Assembly: GCF_000744415.1 (NCBI RefSeq) | Contig: NZ_JQLW01000009.1 | Location: forward strand, 62,001 to 126,000 | Length of the DNA stretch: 64,000 bases | Reading direction: 5' to 3' | Source of the DNA: Ghiorsea bivora | Lineage (GTDB): Bacteria; Pseudomonadota; Zetaproteobacteria; Mariprofundales; Mariprofundaceae | In this document: piece after piece, positions 36,675-45,537 of the stretch | Layout: each line of letters starts with the position of its first letter | Numbering within the stretch: the stretch's first letter is position 1 | The notes under the pieces: generated by a model | Databases searched by the model: none | Told to the model about the DNA's origin: nothing | Seen by the model: only the letters and a program-made list of their open reading frames with translations | Program-made: the position numbers and the translations under genes

Positions 36675-38078
36675 TCATTCCCTCCCATAAATATCATCAA
36701 ATCGCTCAATATCATCTTCACCCAAATATTCCCCCACTTGCACTTCAATCATTTGCAAAGGTATTTTTCCTTTATTGGCAAGCCTGTGTTTTTCACCAAT
36801 GGGGATATAGGTACTTTCATTTTTTGCTACGGTAAACACATCATCATTACGCGTGACGGTTGCGGTACCAGAGACAACAATCCAATGCTCAGAGCGATGC
36901 TGATGGCGCTGCAGACTTAAACTTGCACCAGGCTCCACCACAATACGCTTCATTTTATAACCTTCAGCATTTTCCAATACCGTATAACTGCCCCAAGGGC
37001 GTTTGACGGTTACATGCTCAAGAAGCTCTGTGCCGCTTGTATGTTTAAGCGCTGCCACCACTTCTCTCACCCGCTGACTTTCACCTTTGGGGCATAATAA
37101 AATGGCATCGGGTGTTTCCACAGCAATGATGTCTCTAAGCCCAACTGCTGCAATCAAACGCGATTCACTGCGCAACAAACTATGCTCACAATCAATCGCA
37201 ATCACATGCCCGCTCACAGCATTGTTTGCCTCATCCTTATCCGCAATATCAAACACTGCATCCCAGCTGCCCACATCTGACCAACCCATGGATACAGGCA
37301 CCATCACCACATTATCCGATGTCTCTAACACGGCATAATCAATTGAAATCGAAGGCATATCCTTAAATTGATGCCGCACCACTTCTTGCCAAGCTTCACC
37401 CTCAACCCAAGCTTGTTGCATGGCTTGCAATACAACATCAATCTTTGGCTGATACTTTTGAAGCTCAGCTAAAATCACCGATGCTTTCCAGACAAACATG
37501 CCTGAATTCCAAAAATAACCGCCCTCATCCAAGAATGTTTTAGCTGTTTTCAAATCAGGTTTTTCCGTGAACCGTTTCACTGGCAAAGCTGTGTCTGCAT
37601 GCGACATTTCAGCTTGGATATAGCCAAAACCTGTATCTGGATGCTCTGGCACAATGCCAAAAGTGACCAACTTACCCTGCTCTGCAGCGGCAATAGCTTG
37701 ATCTAAAGCTTGGTGAAAGGCTGGGATATCTTGAATAATATGATCTGCTGGCAATACCAACATGACGGGATCATCACCATCTTTTTGCAACAAAGCCGCA
37801 GCTAGGGCTATGGCAGGTGCAGTATCTCTTGCACAAGGCTCAAGAATGGTATGCAAATGATCCAATTCTGAGAATGCTTCACCCGTGGCATGAGCTTCAT
37901 TGGTCACCACCCATACATCACCTTGCTTAATTTTAGGCGACAACCGTGAAATGGTGGCTGCAAGCAATGAGTCTTCACCTGTCAGCTTTAAAAACTGCTT
38001 GGGTAATTGCTGCCTAGACATGGGCCACAAACGTGTACCTGAACCACCTGCAAGCACTACAGCTTGGTATTTATGCAC
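36675..38078 (-). CDS. manC: Mannose-1-phosphate guanylyltransferase / mannose-6-phosphate isomerase
   Basis: A 467-residue bifunctional type II enzyme that makes GDP-mannose. The pyrophosphorylase signature VLAGGSGTRLWPMSRQQLPK lies at the N-terminus, FTEKPDLKTA in the middle, and the C-terminal cupin isomerase domain has RPWGSYTVLENAEGYKMKRI and QRHQHRSEHWIVVSGTA (about 393-409). It overlaps the wzz gene by 8 nt. GDP-mannose is a precursor for the polysaccharide; the phosphomannomutase is not in the window. Confidence 0.96.
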   Translation of the reverse strand: MHKYQAVVLAGGSGTRLWPMSRQQLPKQFLKLTGEDSLLAATISRLSPKIKQGDVWVVTNEAHATGEAFSELDHLHTILEPCARDTAPAIALAAALLQKDGDDPVMLVLPADHIIQDIPAFHQALDQAIAAAEQGKLVTFGIVPEHPDTGFGYIQAEMSHADTALPVKRFTEKPDLKTAKTFLDEGGYFWNSGMFVWKASVILAELQKYQPKIDVVLQAMQQAWVEGEAWQEVVRHQFKDMPSISIDYAVLETSDNVVMVPVSMGWSDVGSWDAVFDIADKDEANNAVSGHVIAIDCEHSLLRSESRLIAAVGLRDIIAVETPDAILLCPKGESQRVREVVAALKHTSGTELLEHVTVKRPWGSYTVLENAEGYKMKRIVVEPGASLSLQRHQHRSEHWIVVSGTATVTRNDDVFTVAKNESTYIPIGEKHRLANKGKIPLQMIEVQVGEYLGEDDIERFDDIYGRE

Positions 38079-39045
38079 GGGTTTGCTCCTCTTCTTTGCA
38101 ATCCTCTTCTTTGCGTTTTCTTAAACCCTCTTGAATAAAAACAAACACAACCGCCAGGAACCCAACCACAAATCCTGTGAGCAACACAATGATAGAACGT
38201 TTGGGTTTGATTTTTTCATCGGGAACCACGGCGGAATCAATCACCCGAAACACATAATCTTTTTGTGTATTGGCTAACATGGTTTGTTTTTGTTCAGCGG
38301 AAATTAACTCAAACAAAGCTTGTCGATTTTCCGCAATTTGGGTTTCAGCCAATGCATCATTCAAATACTTCAACTTTTGTTCACTTTGCAAAATGGCCTG
38401 CTCTCGCAAATAAGCATTGATGCGTGTCACCAACTTCGTTACCCATACCGTTGCCAATTCAGGGTCTTCCCAGTCTATCGATAATCTCACCAAACCCGAG
38501 TCTTTATCGACATTCACTGCCAATATGCCGCCCTCCACCAAAAGCCGCCAAGCATCCCAAAGCGACGGTTGGTCTTCTGGGTCTTCGGCTATCCATTGTT
38601 TTTTTTCAGCATCCCAATCATCTGCAAAAAGAATGGGCATCAGCTTTTCATCTTTCACAAAACCCCAAATAAACTCTCGCGACTTTAATACAGCAATATT
38701 TTCTTCCATGGAGCTACTGCCGCCCAAGGATACGCCCGCCAATGAAGCAATACCGCCCAAACCACCCAACATCGAGGATAAACCACCTTGGCTTTCTTCA
38801 CCACCCACAGGTGCCAACAATGTTTCAGCTCTATAAATATTGGGCATGGTCAACGAAATACCTGCTGCCAATATTGCAGCCAAGAAAGCCGATGCAAAAA
38901 TAAACACACGTTTCTTCCAAATAAGCTGCCAATATTCTAATAAATCAATCTCATCTTCCTCATAGGGCATACCATACATGGCTTGCAGCATACGTGGATC
39001 TAAGATTGGTGATTCAGCATTGGTTTGTTCATTTTGTTTACGCAT
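38071..39045 (-). CDS. Wzz-type chain-length determinant
   Basis: A 324-residue polysaccharide co-polymerase. The N-terminal part has IDLLEYWQLIWKKRVFIFA followed by the first membrane helix (about 50-68); the long periplasmic part includes LMPILFADDWD and EQKLKYLNDALAETQIAENR; the second helix (about 283-305) follows the Pro-rich DEKIKPKRSII. No kinase domain is present. It sets chain length for the Wzx/Wzy pathway. The start forms TAATG with the exporter gene stop. Confidence 0.9.
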   Translation of the reverse strand: MRKQNEQTNAESPILDPRMLQAMYGMPYEEDEIDLLEYWQLIWKKRVFIFASAFLAAILAAGISLTMPNIYRAETLLAPVGGEESQGGLSSMLGGLGGIASLAGVSLGGSSSMEENIAVLKSREFIWGFVKDEKLMPILFADDWDAEKKQWIAEDPEDQPSLWDAWRLLVEGGILAVNVDKDSGLVRLSIDWEDPELATVWVTKLVTRINAYLREQAILQSEQKLKYLNDALAETQIAENRQALFELISAEQKQTMLANTQKDYVFRVIDSAVVPDEKIKPKRSIIVLLTGFVVGFLAVVFVFIQEGLRKRKEEDCKEEEQTRA

Positions 39046-41855
39046 TAAAATATACCAATCGTTTTCATAGAAGCCAAACCAACACCGACTTGCATCAGCA
39101 CACGCGACCAGTCTAGGGTGCTATCCAATAAGCTAAACTGCTCAAGCTTTTCAGGCACTATAATCGCATCACCAGGGTGAATATATGTACTACCCCAAGC
39201 GCTCGCTCGTTCCACAAACCCATTGGCTCGCACCACATATACCCTATCTTCATCAGCAAAACGCGTCATACCACCAGCGGCACCCACATAATCTTCAAGA
39301 TCATACTTCTTACGATATAATAATGCTGTCGTGTTATACACCTGACCAACCACCATCACTTGATCAGGTTTCTTGGGCACATAAAGTTGATCACCATCAC
39401 GCAGGGTTAAGTTAAAATCACTTTTCTTCAGCTTACGAATGTCTTCAAGTTTGATGACCAAACGACCTAGAGCTTTGGTTGCTTTCATTTGCTCCAACAC
39501 CCGTTTTGCAGCCAGTAACGCAGCTTGTTTATGTTTGATCAACTGTGCATCACCCAAGGAAGCAATGGCTTGTTCTTCTTGTGCAATCTCTACTTCCATA
39601 CGTGATGTCATTTCATCAATTTGTTTTTGTTGTTCTTGCCGAATAGATTCGCGGGTAAACACAGCCGCTTTCAAATAGGCTTTATCTGAAAAACCGCCAC
39701 TTCGTTCAATCAAATCAGAAAGTTTTTCACCATCCTCTACAGGGTAAGAACCAGGGTATAAAAACTCCCCTGCCAATGTCACATGCTCAGATGCCCGCCA
39801 ATTACTCACCTGCCGAATCGTCACCACATCATGCGCCTGTAACATTATATTCGCAGACTCATCACCAGCCAATGCTTTAGCCAAATCTACATCAAAGTGT
39901 TTAGACTCACGCGCTTTGCCATCTATAATATCAAACCTTGTGATTTCCACCTTACCAAGCATAGCCTTTTCTGTCACACCACCAGCTGCAAACACCAAGT
40001 CTGTTAAGCGCATGCCTGTATCCACAAAGGTGTATTCTTTCGGATTCATCACTTCGCCTGTGATTTGCACACTATATTTACGCTTTTTCTCCCAAACCGA
40101 ATGAACGACCAAACGATCCAAATCCTGCAAGTCTAAGTTTGCCGCTTTATCACCTTGCATCACTTGATCTAACGATACCTTCAACATAGAAACATCATGG
40201 GTATTAGGATTGGTGCGATAAAGCTCAACTTTACCCAAAGAAGCATCCCTAAGCAGCCCACCTGCGGCAAGCACAAGATCAAGCATACGCATATTCTTCT
40301 TCAAGGCATAATCGCCTGGTGTTTGCACACTGCCCACCACTTTTACTTTGGGTGCTATGCGGAAGTGTGAACGATGAAAAATAAATACTTTATCACGCGG
40401 TTTTAACAATACATTATCATCACCACCTTGTGTTAATAAAGCACGCACATTAAAGCGAAGAAGCTCTGGCTCACGGTTTCCTTCTGCTTCTCGCTCAATC
40501 AAACCATAATCCATAAATGTTTCTGGTAATAATGCCTGCTCATTCTTCACAAGGTCTTTGAGATGCATACCTTGTTTCCAAGCATATTTACCAGGACGTT
40601 TCACATTACCAATCAACATGACGGGGTTTTCTTCAAAATCCAATGATGAAAATACCTTGATCACATCACCATTTTGCACCACTGTTTTTAAACCTTTGCC
40701 ATACAAAGTAAAACTTTTGACCGATTTATTGCCTGTGTCGTTAATACGCTCCAATAAAGCTTCTTCATGATAGGCTTTGGGTAAAAAACCACCTGCCAAA
40801 TGAACCATAGCTGCAACATTTGTGCGACCCTTGAGCTCATAAATCGCAGGGCGAACCACCGCTCCAGCAATACTTGCCGTTTTCCCAATCGGGGGAACAA
40901 ACACAACATCACCAGGTAACAGCCGCACATCTTTACTGGTATCACCGTTAAGCAAAAAGTCATATAAGTCTAAAGTGGATACTAACTTCCCTTGACGTTT
41001 CAATTGAACTCGGCGCAACGACCCTATTTTTTTCACGCCACCTGATACAAACAGCGCATGGGATAAGGTCGCCAACCCACTCACCACATACGAACCAGGG
41101 CGCTCAACTTCACCCAATGCAAACACGCGAATAGAGCGCAACTTACCCATAGACACACTGGCTGACACACCAACCATTTTATCGCCAACTTGTTCAGCAA
41201 GGAAAGCTTTGGCTTCTGAAAAGCTTAAACCTGCCAAAGTGAGTGGCCCAATATTAGGAAACGCGACACTACCTTCACGATCGACAACCAAAGTAAACAC
41301 ATCATTCTGTTGTCCGAAAAGCTGAATTTCTAGCTCATCACCAGGACCTAAAACATATTCTGCAGGAACAGGCACATCTGTAGCTGGCGCAAAGGTGGTC
41401 GGTGCACCTGCAAACAAGTCATACCCAAATTGCTTGAGGTTATTGGTATTCACTTGTAGTGGTTTTGATTCCCGAACAAAATCAGAAAACGCACGTTTAA
41501 GCTCTATTTTATCAGCACCTTGCTGACCACCAGTTTTTTCAATTGGCATTTCAACTTGTGAAGACTGTGCAACATCTTGTTCAATTTTTTTCGCATCTGC
41601 GCTTTTAACGGGTCCTGACTCCAATATCCCCCTACCCACGGCACGAGGCGCAACAGTTTCAGGATTCGTGATAGCAACTGAAGAAGGTTTACTCGGAATA
41701 TTCACACCGTATTGTTTAGCCAGCGATGCTTTATCTTGGGGCGACAACTGCTCCACCATACGCAATTGATCTGCTGACAAACTTGCGCCATGCGCATTTG
41801 CCATCGACACCAAACCCATGGTGATGAAAAAAAACAAACGAATTATATTTTGCAT
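39045..41855 (-). CDS. SLBB-rich polysaccharide export protein (Wza family)
   Basis: An outer-membrane export protein of about 936 residues, far longer than E. coli Wza at 379. A signal peptide (MQNIIRLFFFITMGLVSMA, cleaved near NAHG) precedes a Poly_export domain (YVLGPGDELEIQLFG, about 165-180 of the mature part), then at least six SLBB blocks recognisable by repeated phrases such as VERPGSYVVSG, VKRPGKYAWK, VQTPGDYALKK, VMNPKEYTFV and LYPGSYPVEDGE. A Glu/Gln-rich coiled stretch lies near 760-800. I start at 41855 because that gives a clean signal peptide. It leads the polysaccharide operon. Confidence 0.9.
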   Translation of the reverse strand: MQNIIRLFFFITMGLVSMANAHGASLSADQLRMVEQLSPQDKASLAKQYGVNIPSKPSSVAITNPETVAPRAVGRGILESGPVKSADAKKIEQDVAQSSQVEMPIEKTGGQQGADKIELKRAFSDFVRESKPLQVNTNNLKQFGYDLFAGAPTTFAPATDVPVPAEYVLGPGDELEIQLFGQQNDVFTLVVDREGSVAFPNIGPLTLAGLSFSEAKAFLAEQVGDKMVGVSASVSMGKLRSIRVFALGEVERPGSYVVSGLATLSHALFVSGGVKKIGSLRRVQLKRQGKLVSTLDLYDFLLNGDTSKDVRLLPGDVVFVPPIGKTASIAGAVVRPAIYELKGRTNVAAMVHLAGGFLPKAYHEEALLERINDTGNKSVKSFTLYGKGLKTVVQNGDVIKVFSSLDFEENPVMLIGNVKRPGKYAWKQGMHLKDLVKNEQALLPETFMDYGLIEREAEGNREPELLRFNVRALLTQGGDDNVLLKPRDKVFIFHRSHFRIAPKVKVVGSVQTPGDYALKKNMRMLDLVLAAGGLLRDASLGKVELYRTNPNTHDVSMLKVSLDQVMQGDKAANLDLQDLDRLVVHSVWEKKRKYSVQITGEVMNPKEYTFVDTGMRLTDLVFAAGGVTEKAMLGKVEITRFDIIDGKARESKHFDVDLAKALAGDESANIMLQAHDVVTIRQVSNWRASEHVTLAGEFLYPGSYPVEDGEKLSDLIERSGGFSDKAYLKAAVFTRESIRQEQQKQIDEMTSRMEVEIAQEEQAIASLGDAQLIKHKQAALLAAKRVLEQMKATKALGRLVIKLEDIRKLKKSDFNLTLRDGDQLYVPKKPDQVMVVGQVYNTTALLYRKKYDLEDYVGAAGGMTRFADEDRVYVVRANGFVERASAWGSTYIHPGDAIIVPEKLEQFSLLDSTLDWSRVLMQVGVGLASMKTIGIF

Positions 41856-41903
41856 TAAAAAGAACCCTAACCCCATGATGAAATAACTATTTGCCAACAT
41901 CCT

Positions 41904-41920
41904 ATGGAATAGTATTCCAT
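41904..41920. promoter_or_regulatory. 17-bp palindrome upstream of the polysaccharide operon
   Basis: ATGGAATA-G-TATTCCAT, a perfect 8-bp inverted repeat with one central base, lies 49 bp upstream of the exporter start. On the minus strand TTGACG directly precedes it, so it could sit between -35 and -10 and serve as an operator. No other gene is nearby. Confidence 0.45.
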
Positions 41921-42051
41921 CGTCAATAAAGCAAGAAAAATATATTAGAAAAATTCAACAATGCTAAAGTCGAACAAGATTTAAAACCAAGGAAATTCCG
42001 GTTTTCATACCTGAAGTTCATGGCATAACCTTATAACACAACGATAAAATC

Positions 42052-42483
42052 TTAATCTTTTTTGATAATTTCTACATCAATCACTTCAACATTAGGGTAA
42101 CGCTTATGGTGTTTGCCCGAAACATCCATGTGGTGTGGGAAAGGTTTATATGTTTTACCTATCAACCAGCGCCGAATAGCTGGCACCAAAAGTAAAAAAC
42201 CCAATGTATCACTAATAAACCCTGGAATAAAAAGCATCACCCCAGCAATCACCAACATCACGCCATGCATCCCCTGCTCAGCAAGCTCATGCTGACGCAT
42301 ACTTTGCCGTGCTTTAAGCAAGGTTTGAATACCTTGAATACGAATCAATAAGCCGCCGATAATTGCAGTGAATAAACAAAGGGCAATGGTCGTCAAACCA
42401 CCAATACCACGACCTACTTCAATGAGAACATAAAGTTCTAAAAGGGGTAACAACACAAATAAAAGAAAGAAAATACGCATCAT
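42052..42483 (-). CDS. fxsA: FxsA-family membrane protein
   Basis: A 143-residue inner-membrane protein of the FxsA family. The conserved N-terminus RIFFLLFVLLPLLELYVLIE and IGGLTTIALCLFTAIIGGLL, and a later LFIPGFISDTLGFLLLVPAI, give three to four membrane segments. FxsA relieves F-plasmid exclusion of phage T7 in E. coli, but its own function is unknown. It is a single gene, divergent from the channel gene. Confidence 0.88.
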   Translation of the reverse strand: MMRIFFLLFVLLPLLELYVLIEVGRGIGGLTTIALCLFTAIIGGLLIRIQGIQTLLKARQSMRQHELAEQGMHGVMLVIAGVMLFIPGFISDTLGFLLLVPAIRRWLIGKTYKPFPHHMDVSGKHHKRYPNVEVIDVEIIKKD

Positions 42484-42538
42484 AAGCTATGTATACGGCC
42501 ACCACCAACATAATGCAAGCTTTGGCCTATCTAAAAGT

Positions 42539-42552
42539 GGCATCACTATTGC
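42539..42552 (+). promoter_or_regulatory. Sigma-54-type promoter of the channel gene
   Basis: GTGGCATCACTATTGCTTT has GG at 42539-42540 and GC at 42551-42552 with exactly 10 bp between, matching TGGCA(C)-N5-TTGCT. Transcription would begin near 42564, leaving a 38-nt leader before the channel ATG. Confidence 0.6.
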
Positions 42553-42601
42553 TTTTTGACTGATTACTCCATCCTTCAACGACATATAGGAACCAACAAT
42601 T

Positions 42602-45472
42602 ATGAAAAGCAAAACTTTAGATAAAAATCTTTTATATTACCATATTGAATGGATTTTAATGCATCCAAGGTTTGGTTTTTTGATGATAGGTTTGGTTGCT
42701 TTATCTTTTACGCATGAACCTTGGTTGGCAGCCATTTTATTTACCATTTTTGTTGTTGAAATTGGTGCCCGTATTACCATTATGTTACATAAAACACGAA
42801 CCAACCCTTACCGCACATCGCTGAATCGAAAAATTGACGGTTTATTTCTTATACTTGATATCATTGGTGTTGCCTCCTTATTGATTACGATTTTTGACAT
42901 TCCATTCCAAGCAGAAGATGCTGCCTTGGTGCGTGTTTTACGCGCTGTATATTTAATGCGAACCTTACGTGTTTTCCGTTATTTTGACCTAGAAAGTGCG
43001 ATGTATTCACCTACTTATGGCATGTTTACCTCACTCATCATCATGGTTTCTTTCTTTGCCACCCATACGCTGATGTGGGTGATTATTATCTTCTTCGCTG
43101 TCGAGTTATCATTACGCTACCTTATCATGCGAAACATGAGCTTTGAAACACGCAAAGAAAAAAACTTGGAATGGTTTTTTTGGTGGTTGGACGTGATTGC
43201 AACCTTTGTGATGATACCTGCCTTTGCCATTATCCCCTACGGTGGCGCTTTAAGAATGATGCGTCTTGTCCGCCTTTTACGCCCATGGTTAGTGATTATT
43301 CGCAATTTAAAAGATGTGATGCGCGAAGGGCAATTTATGCAGGAAATCAACCTGATTGTTTTGGTACTTGCCGTAATTTCTATCGCTGGCGGCATTTTTG
43401 GTAAATTCTTACTCCCCGGTTTTGATTTTACCCAAGATGGTACGGTTGACCCGCAAGATGACAGCATGATTGCTCGCATTTGGTTTGCTTTCCGTCTCTT
43501 TACTGACCCCGGAAACTCTGTCGCCTACCCTGACAATGCATCCATTGCTATCTTCTCGATTGTCGCCGTTGTGATTGGTGTATTCATCTTCGCTTTCTTT
43601 ATTGGTATTGGTGCCAGCATTGTTTCCGACTTGATGACAAAACTACGCAATGAACGTCTCGCCGTCACCCGACACATGGTCATGATTGGTTGGAGTGATG
43701 TTGCGCCCTATATTATTACACATCTAAGATTGGTATCTGAACGTTCTTTTTCCAAACTTAAATTGGTCTTATTACAAGAGAGTGATGAGATGCACGATAC
43801 CCTACTTGAAGAAAAATGGGTCACCTACCGCACAGGAAACAGCAAACAACTTGAAGACCTCAAACGCGTCAACCTATCTGCTGCTCGCCAAGCTTTGGTA
43901 TTAATCCCTGATGACAAAAGCACCGCCGAAACCTTATCCGAAAGTTTCTTTTCTTTATTGGCTATTCGCAAAATGCACCCTGATATTTATTTAAGCATTG
44001 CGATGCCAGGCATGAGTGAACCTAGGATATCTGAACATCAACATATGTTACAAGTCGGCTGGGATGACCAAGGTCAATACAGTAAACCAACCGTGATTTT
44101 GTCTGCTGCGGACTTTCGTGCCAATGCCTTTAAAAACATTCTACAATACAGTGATTTTGACCAAGTTGTTAGCCGCTTAATGATTCCTGAAAGAACGGAA
44201 GAATCGGCGATGCAAGTTTGCGAATGGTCTGCTGAAATACGGCAACAACATGGGCAAACACTGCTTTTTACCCCCGATGGACAACATAGCTCCAATATCA
44301 TTCAAGCCGCAAAAGACTTGTTAAAACGTGGGGTTATTTTATTGGCAATCATTGATGACAACTGGAAAATCCAACCCATTTATCAACTGCCTACTGCCGA
44401 AAGAACTGTGGTCAAAGCTGTGGTTGGCATTGCTATCAATGAAAATGCGCTGCATGGCGAACTGCATTATGTGTTACATCGCCCTGAAGCTGCTCAAGAA
44501 GCAACAGATGAAACCTTTCATATTAGCTTACATCGCCCTGTAACAGAGCTGCGTTTACTCATCACTGGCTGGGTAGATAGTCTACCTTTATTGCTTAAAC
44601 GGTTAATGCCTGATTACCAACATATCGAAGTTGTTTTATTGGACAACTTACCTGAAGAGAAACTTATGGATGAGAAGGCTTACCTTCAACGACGTTTAAG
44701 CGAACAAAGCGGCGGCGATAAAATATCCATTTCAGTACAGGCTTGGGATTTCTCAGATATGGAAGTGTTACGCGATTATGTAAAAACATTTACACACATA
44801 ATTTTATCCCAACCCCAAGCATCTGAGCAAGAGCCATACACCGTGATTTCAACCATGTTGTCCCATATGATTAGCATGATTCATACAGAACAATCACGAC
44901 CTAAAATTTACCCCGTATTATCAGACCGCAACCAAGCGCGGCTTCTTCAAGAGGAGTTGGACAGATTCACCTTGCCTACCGAAGTGCACCTTGTGGTACC
45001 TGATGAGTTTTATGGTGCTTATGTCGCCCATACCAGCTTCCATATGTACACAGCAGAAAATGATGATGTATACCAAATGAAGCGGGTATTACGCCATGTG
45101 ATTCATGATCTCATGTCTGAAGATGGTAACCATGATGCGCTAGAGCTCTACACCATGGATGTGCATCAAACATTACCCGATGAACCCGAAGCACTTTATG
45201 CCTCTTTATTAAAACAAGGTTTTATTTGGATTGGTTACCGCCTCAATCATGCTTTCTCTTGGGATGACCCTCTGCAAAATATGATTCGCAGTGTTTTTCC
45301 AAGGGAAGGTGATTTTCATTGCTTACGCCAACATCAAATTATCATCAATCCTTTTGGCAATCCTATCTCTAGACGCTCTTGGGAGTTTAACAGGCATGAT
45401 ATTGCCGAGCTGATTGTGATTGGGGCAAACATTACCCCTGATACGGAAAAAAGTTCCCCTACCAACGCATGA
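42602..45472 (+). CDS. CASTOR/POLLUX-like ion channel with two voltage-sensor-like domains
   Basis: A 956-residue membrane protein. Hydrophobic helices of residues 13-100 end in an Arg-rich S4-like helix (LVRVLRAVYLMRTLRVFRYF, about 109-128). A second block (about 138-215) ends in another such helix, LRMMRLVRLLRPWLVIIRNL (about 217-236). One pore unit follows, with filter-like LFTDPGN (about 300-305), resembling the ADAGN/ADSGN filter of CASTOR/POLLUX. A long cytosolic part (from about 356, HMVMIGWSDVAPYIITHLRL) has repeated Rossmann-like RCK units. A sigma-54 site lies upstream and flagellar genes follow, so it may act in motility or ion homeostasis. Ion specificity is not known. Confidence 0.75.
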   Translation: MKSKTLDKNLLYYHIEWILMHPRFGFLMIGLVALSFTHEPWLAAILFTIFVVEIGARITIMLHKTRTNPYRTSLNRKIDGLFLILDIIGVASLLITIFDIPFQAEDAALVRVLRAVYLMRTLRVFRYFDLESAMYSPTYGMFTSLIIMVSFFATHTLMWVIIIFFAVELSLRYLIMRNMSFETRKEKNLEWFFWWLDVIATFVMIPAFAIIPYGGALRMMRLVRLLRPWLVIIRNLKDVMREGQFMQEINLIVLVLAVISIAGGIFGKFLLPGFDFTQDGTVDPQDDSMIARIWFAFRLFTDPGNSVAYPDNASIAIFSIVAVVIGVFIFAFFIGIGASIVSDLMTKLRNERLAVTRHMVMIGWSDVAPYIITHLRLVSERSFSKLKLVLLQESDEMHDTLLEEKWVTYRTGNSKQLEDLKRVNLSAARQALVLIPDDKSTAETLSESFFSLLAIRKMHPDIYLSIAMPGMSEPRISEHQHMLQVGWDDQGQYSKPTVILSAADFRANAFKNILQYSDFDQVVSRLMIPERTEESAMQVCEWSAEIRQQHGQTLLFTPDGQHSSNIIQAAKDLLKRGVILLAIIDDNWKIQPIYQLPTAERTVVKAVVGIAINENALHGELHYVLHRPEAAQEATDETFHISLHRPVTELRLLITGWVDSLPLLLKRLMPDYQHIEVVLLDNLPEEKLMDEKAYLQRRLSEQSGGDKISISVQAWDFSDMEVLRDYVKTFTHIILSQPQASEQEPYTVISTMLSHMISMIHTEQSRPKIYPVLSDRNQARLLQEELDRFTLPTEVHLVVPDEFYGAYVAHTSFHMYTAENDDVYQMKRVLRHVIHDLMSEDGNHDALELYTMDVHQTLPDEPEALYASLLKQGFIWIGYRLNHAFSWDDPLQNMIRSVFPREGDFHCLRQHQIIINPFGNPISRRSWEFNRHDIAELIVIGANITPDTEKSSPTNA

Positions 45473-45511
45473 ATCACACCTAAACTGTTGAAAACAAAGG
45501 GTTGTCATCAT

Positions 45512-45525
45512 GGCACCCCTTCTGC
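45512..45525 (+). promoter_or_regulatory. Sigma-54-type promoter of fliK
   Basis: ATGGCACCCCTTCTGCTTT has GG at 45512-45513 and GC at 45524-45525, 10 bp apart, a near-perfect TGGCAC-N5-(T)TGCT. The predicted start of transcription is 45537, one base before the ATG at 45538. Confidence 0.6.
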
Positions 45526-45537
45526 TTTAACCATGGT

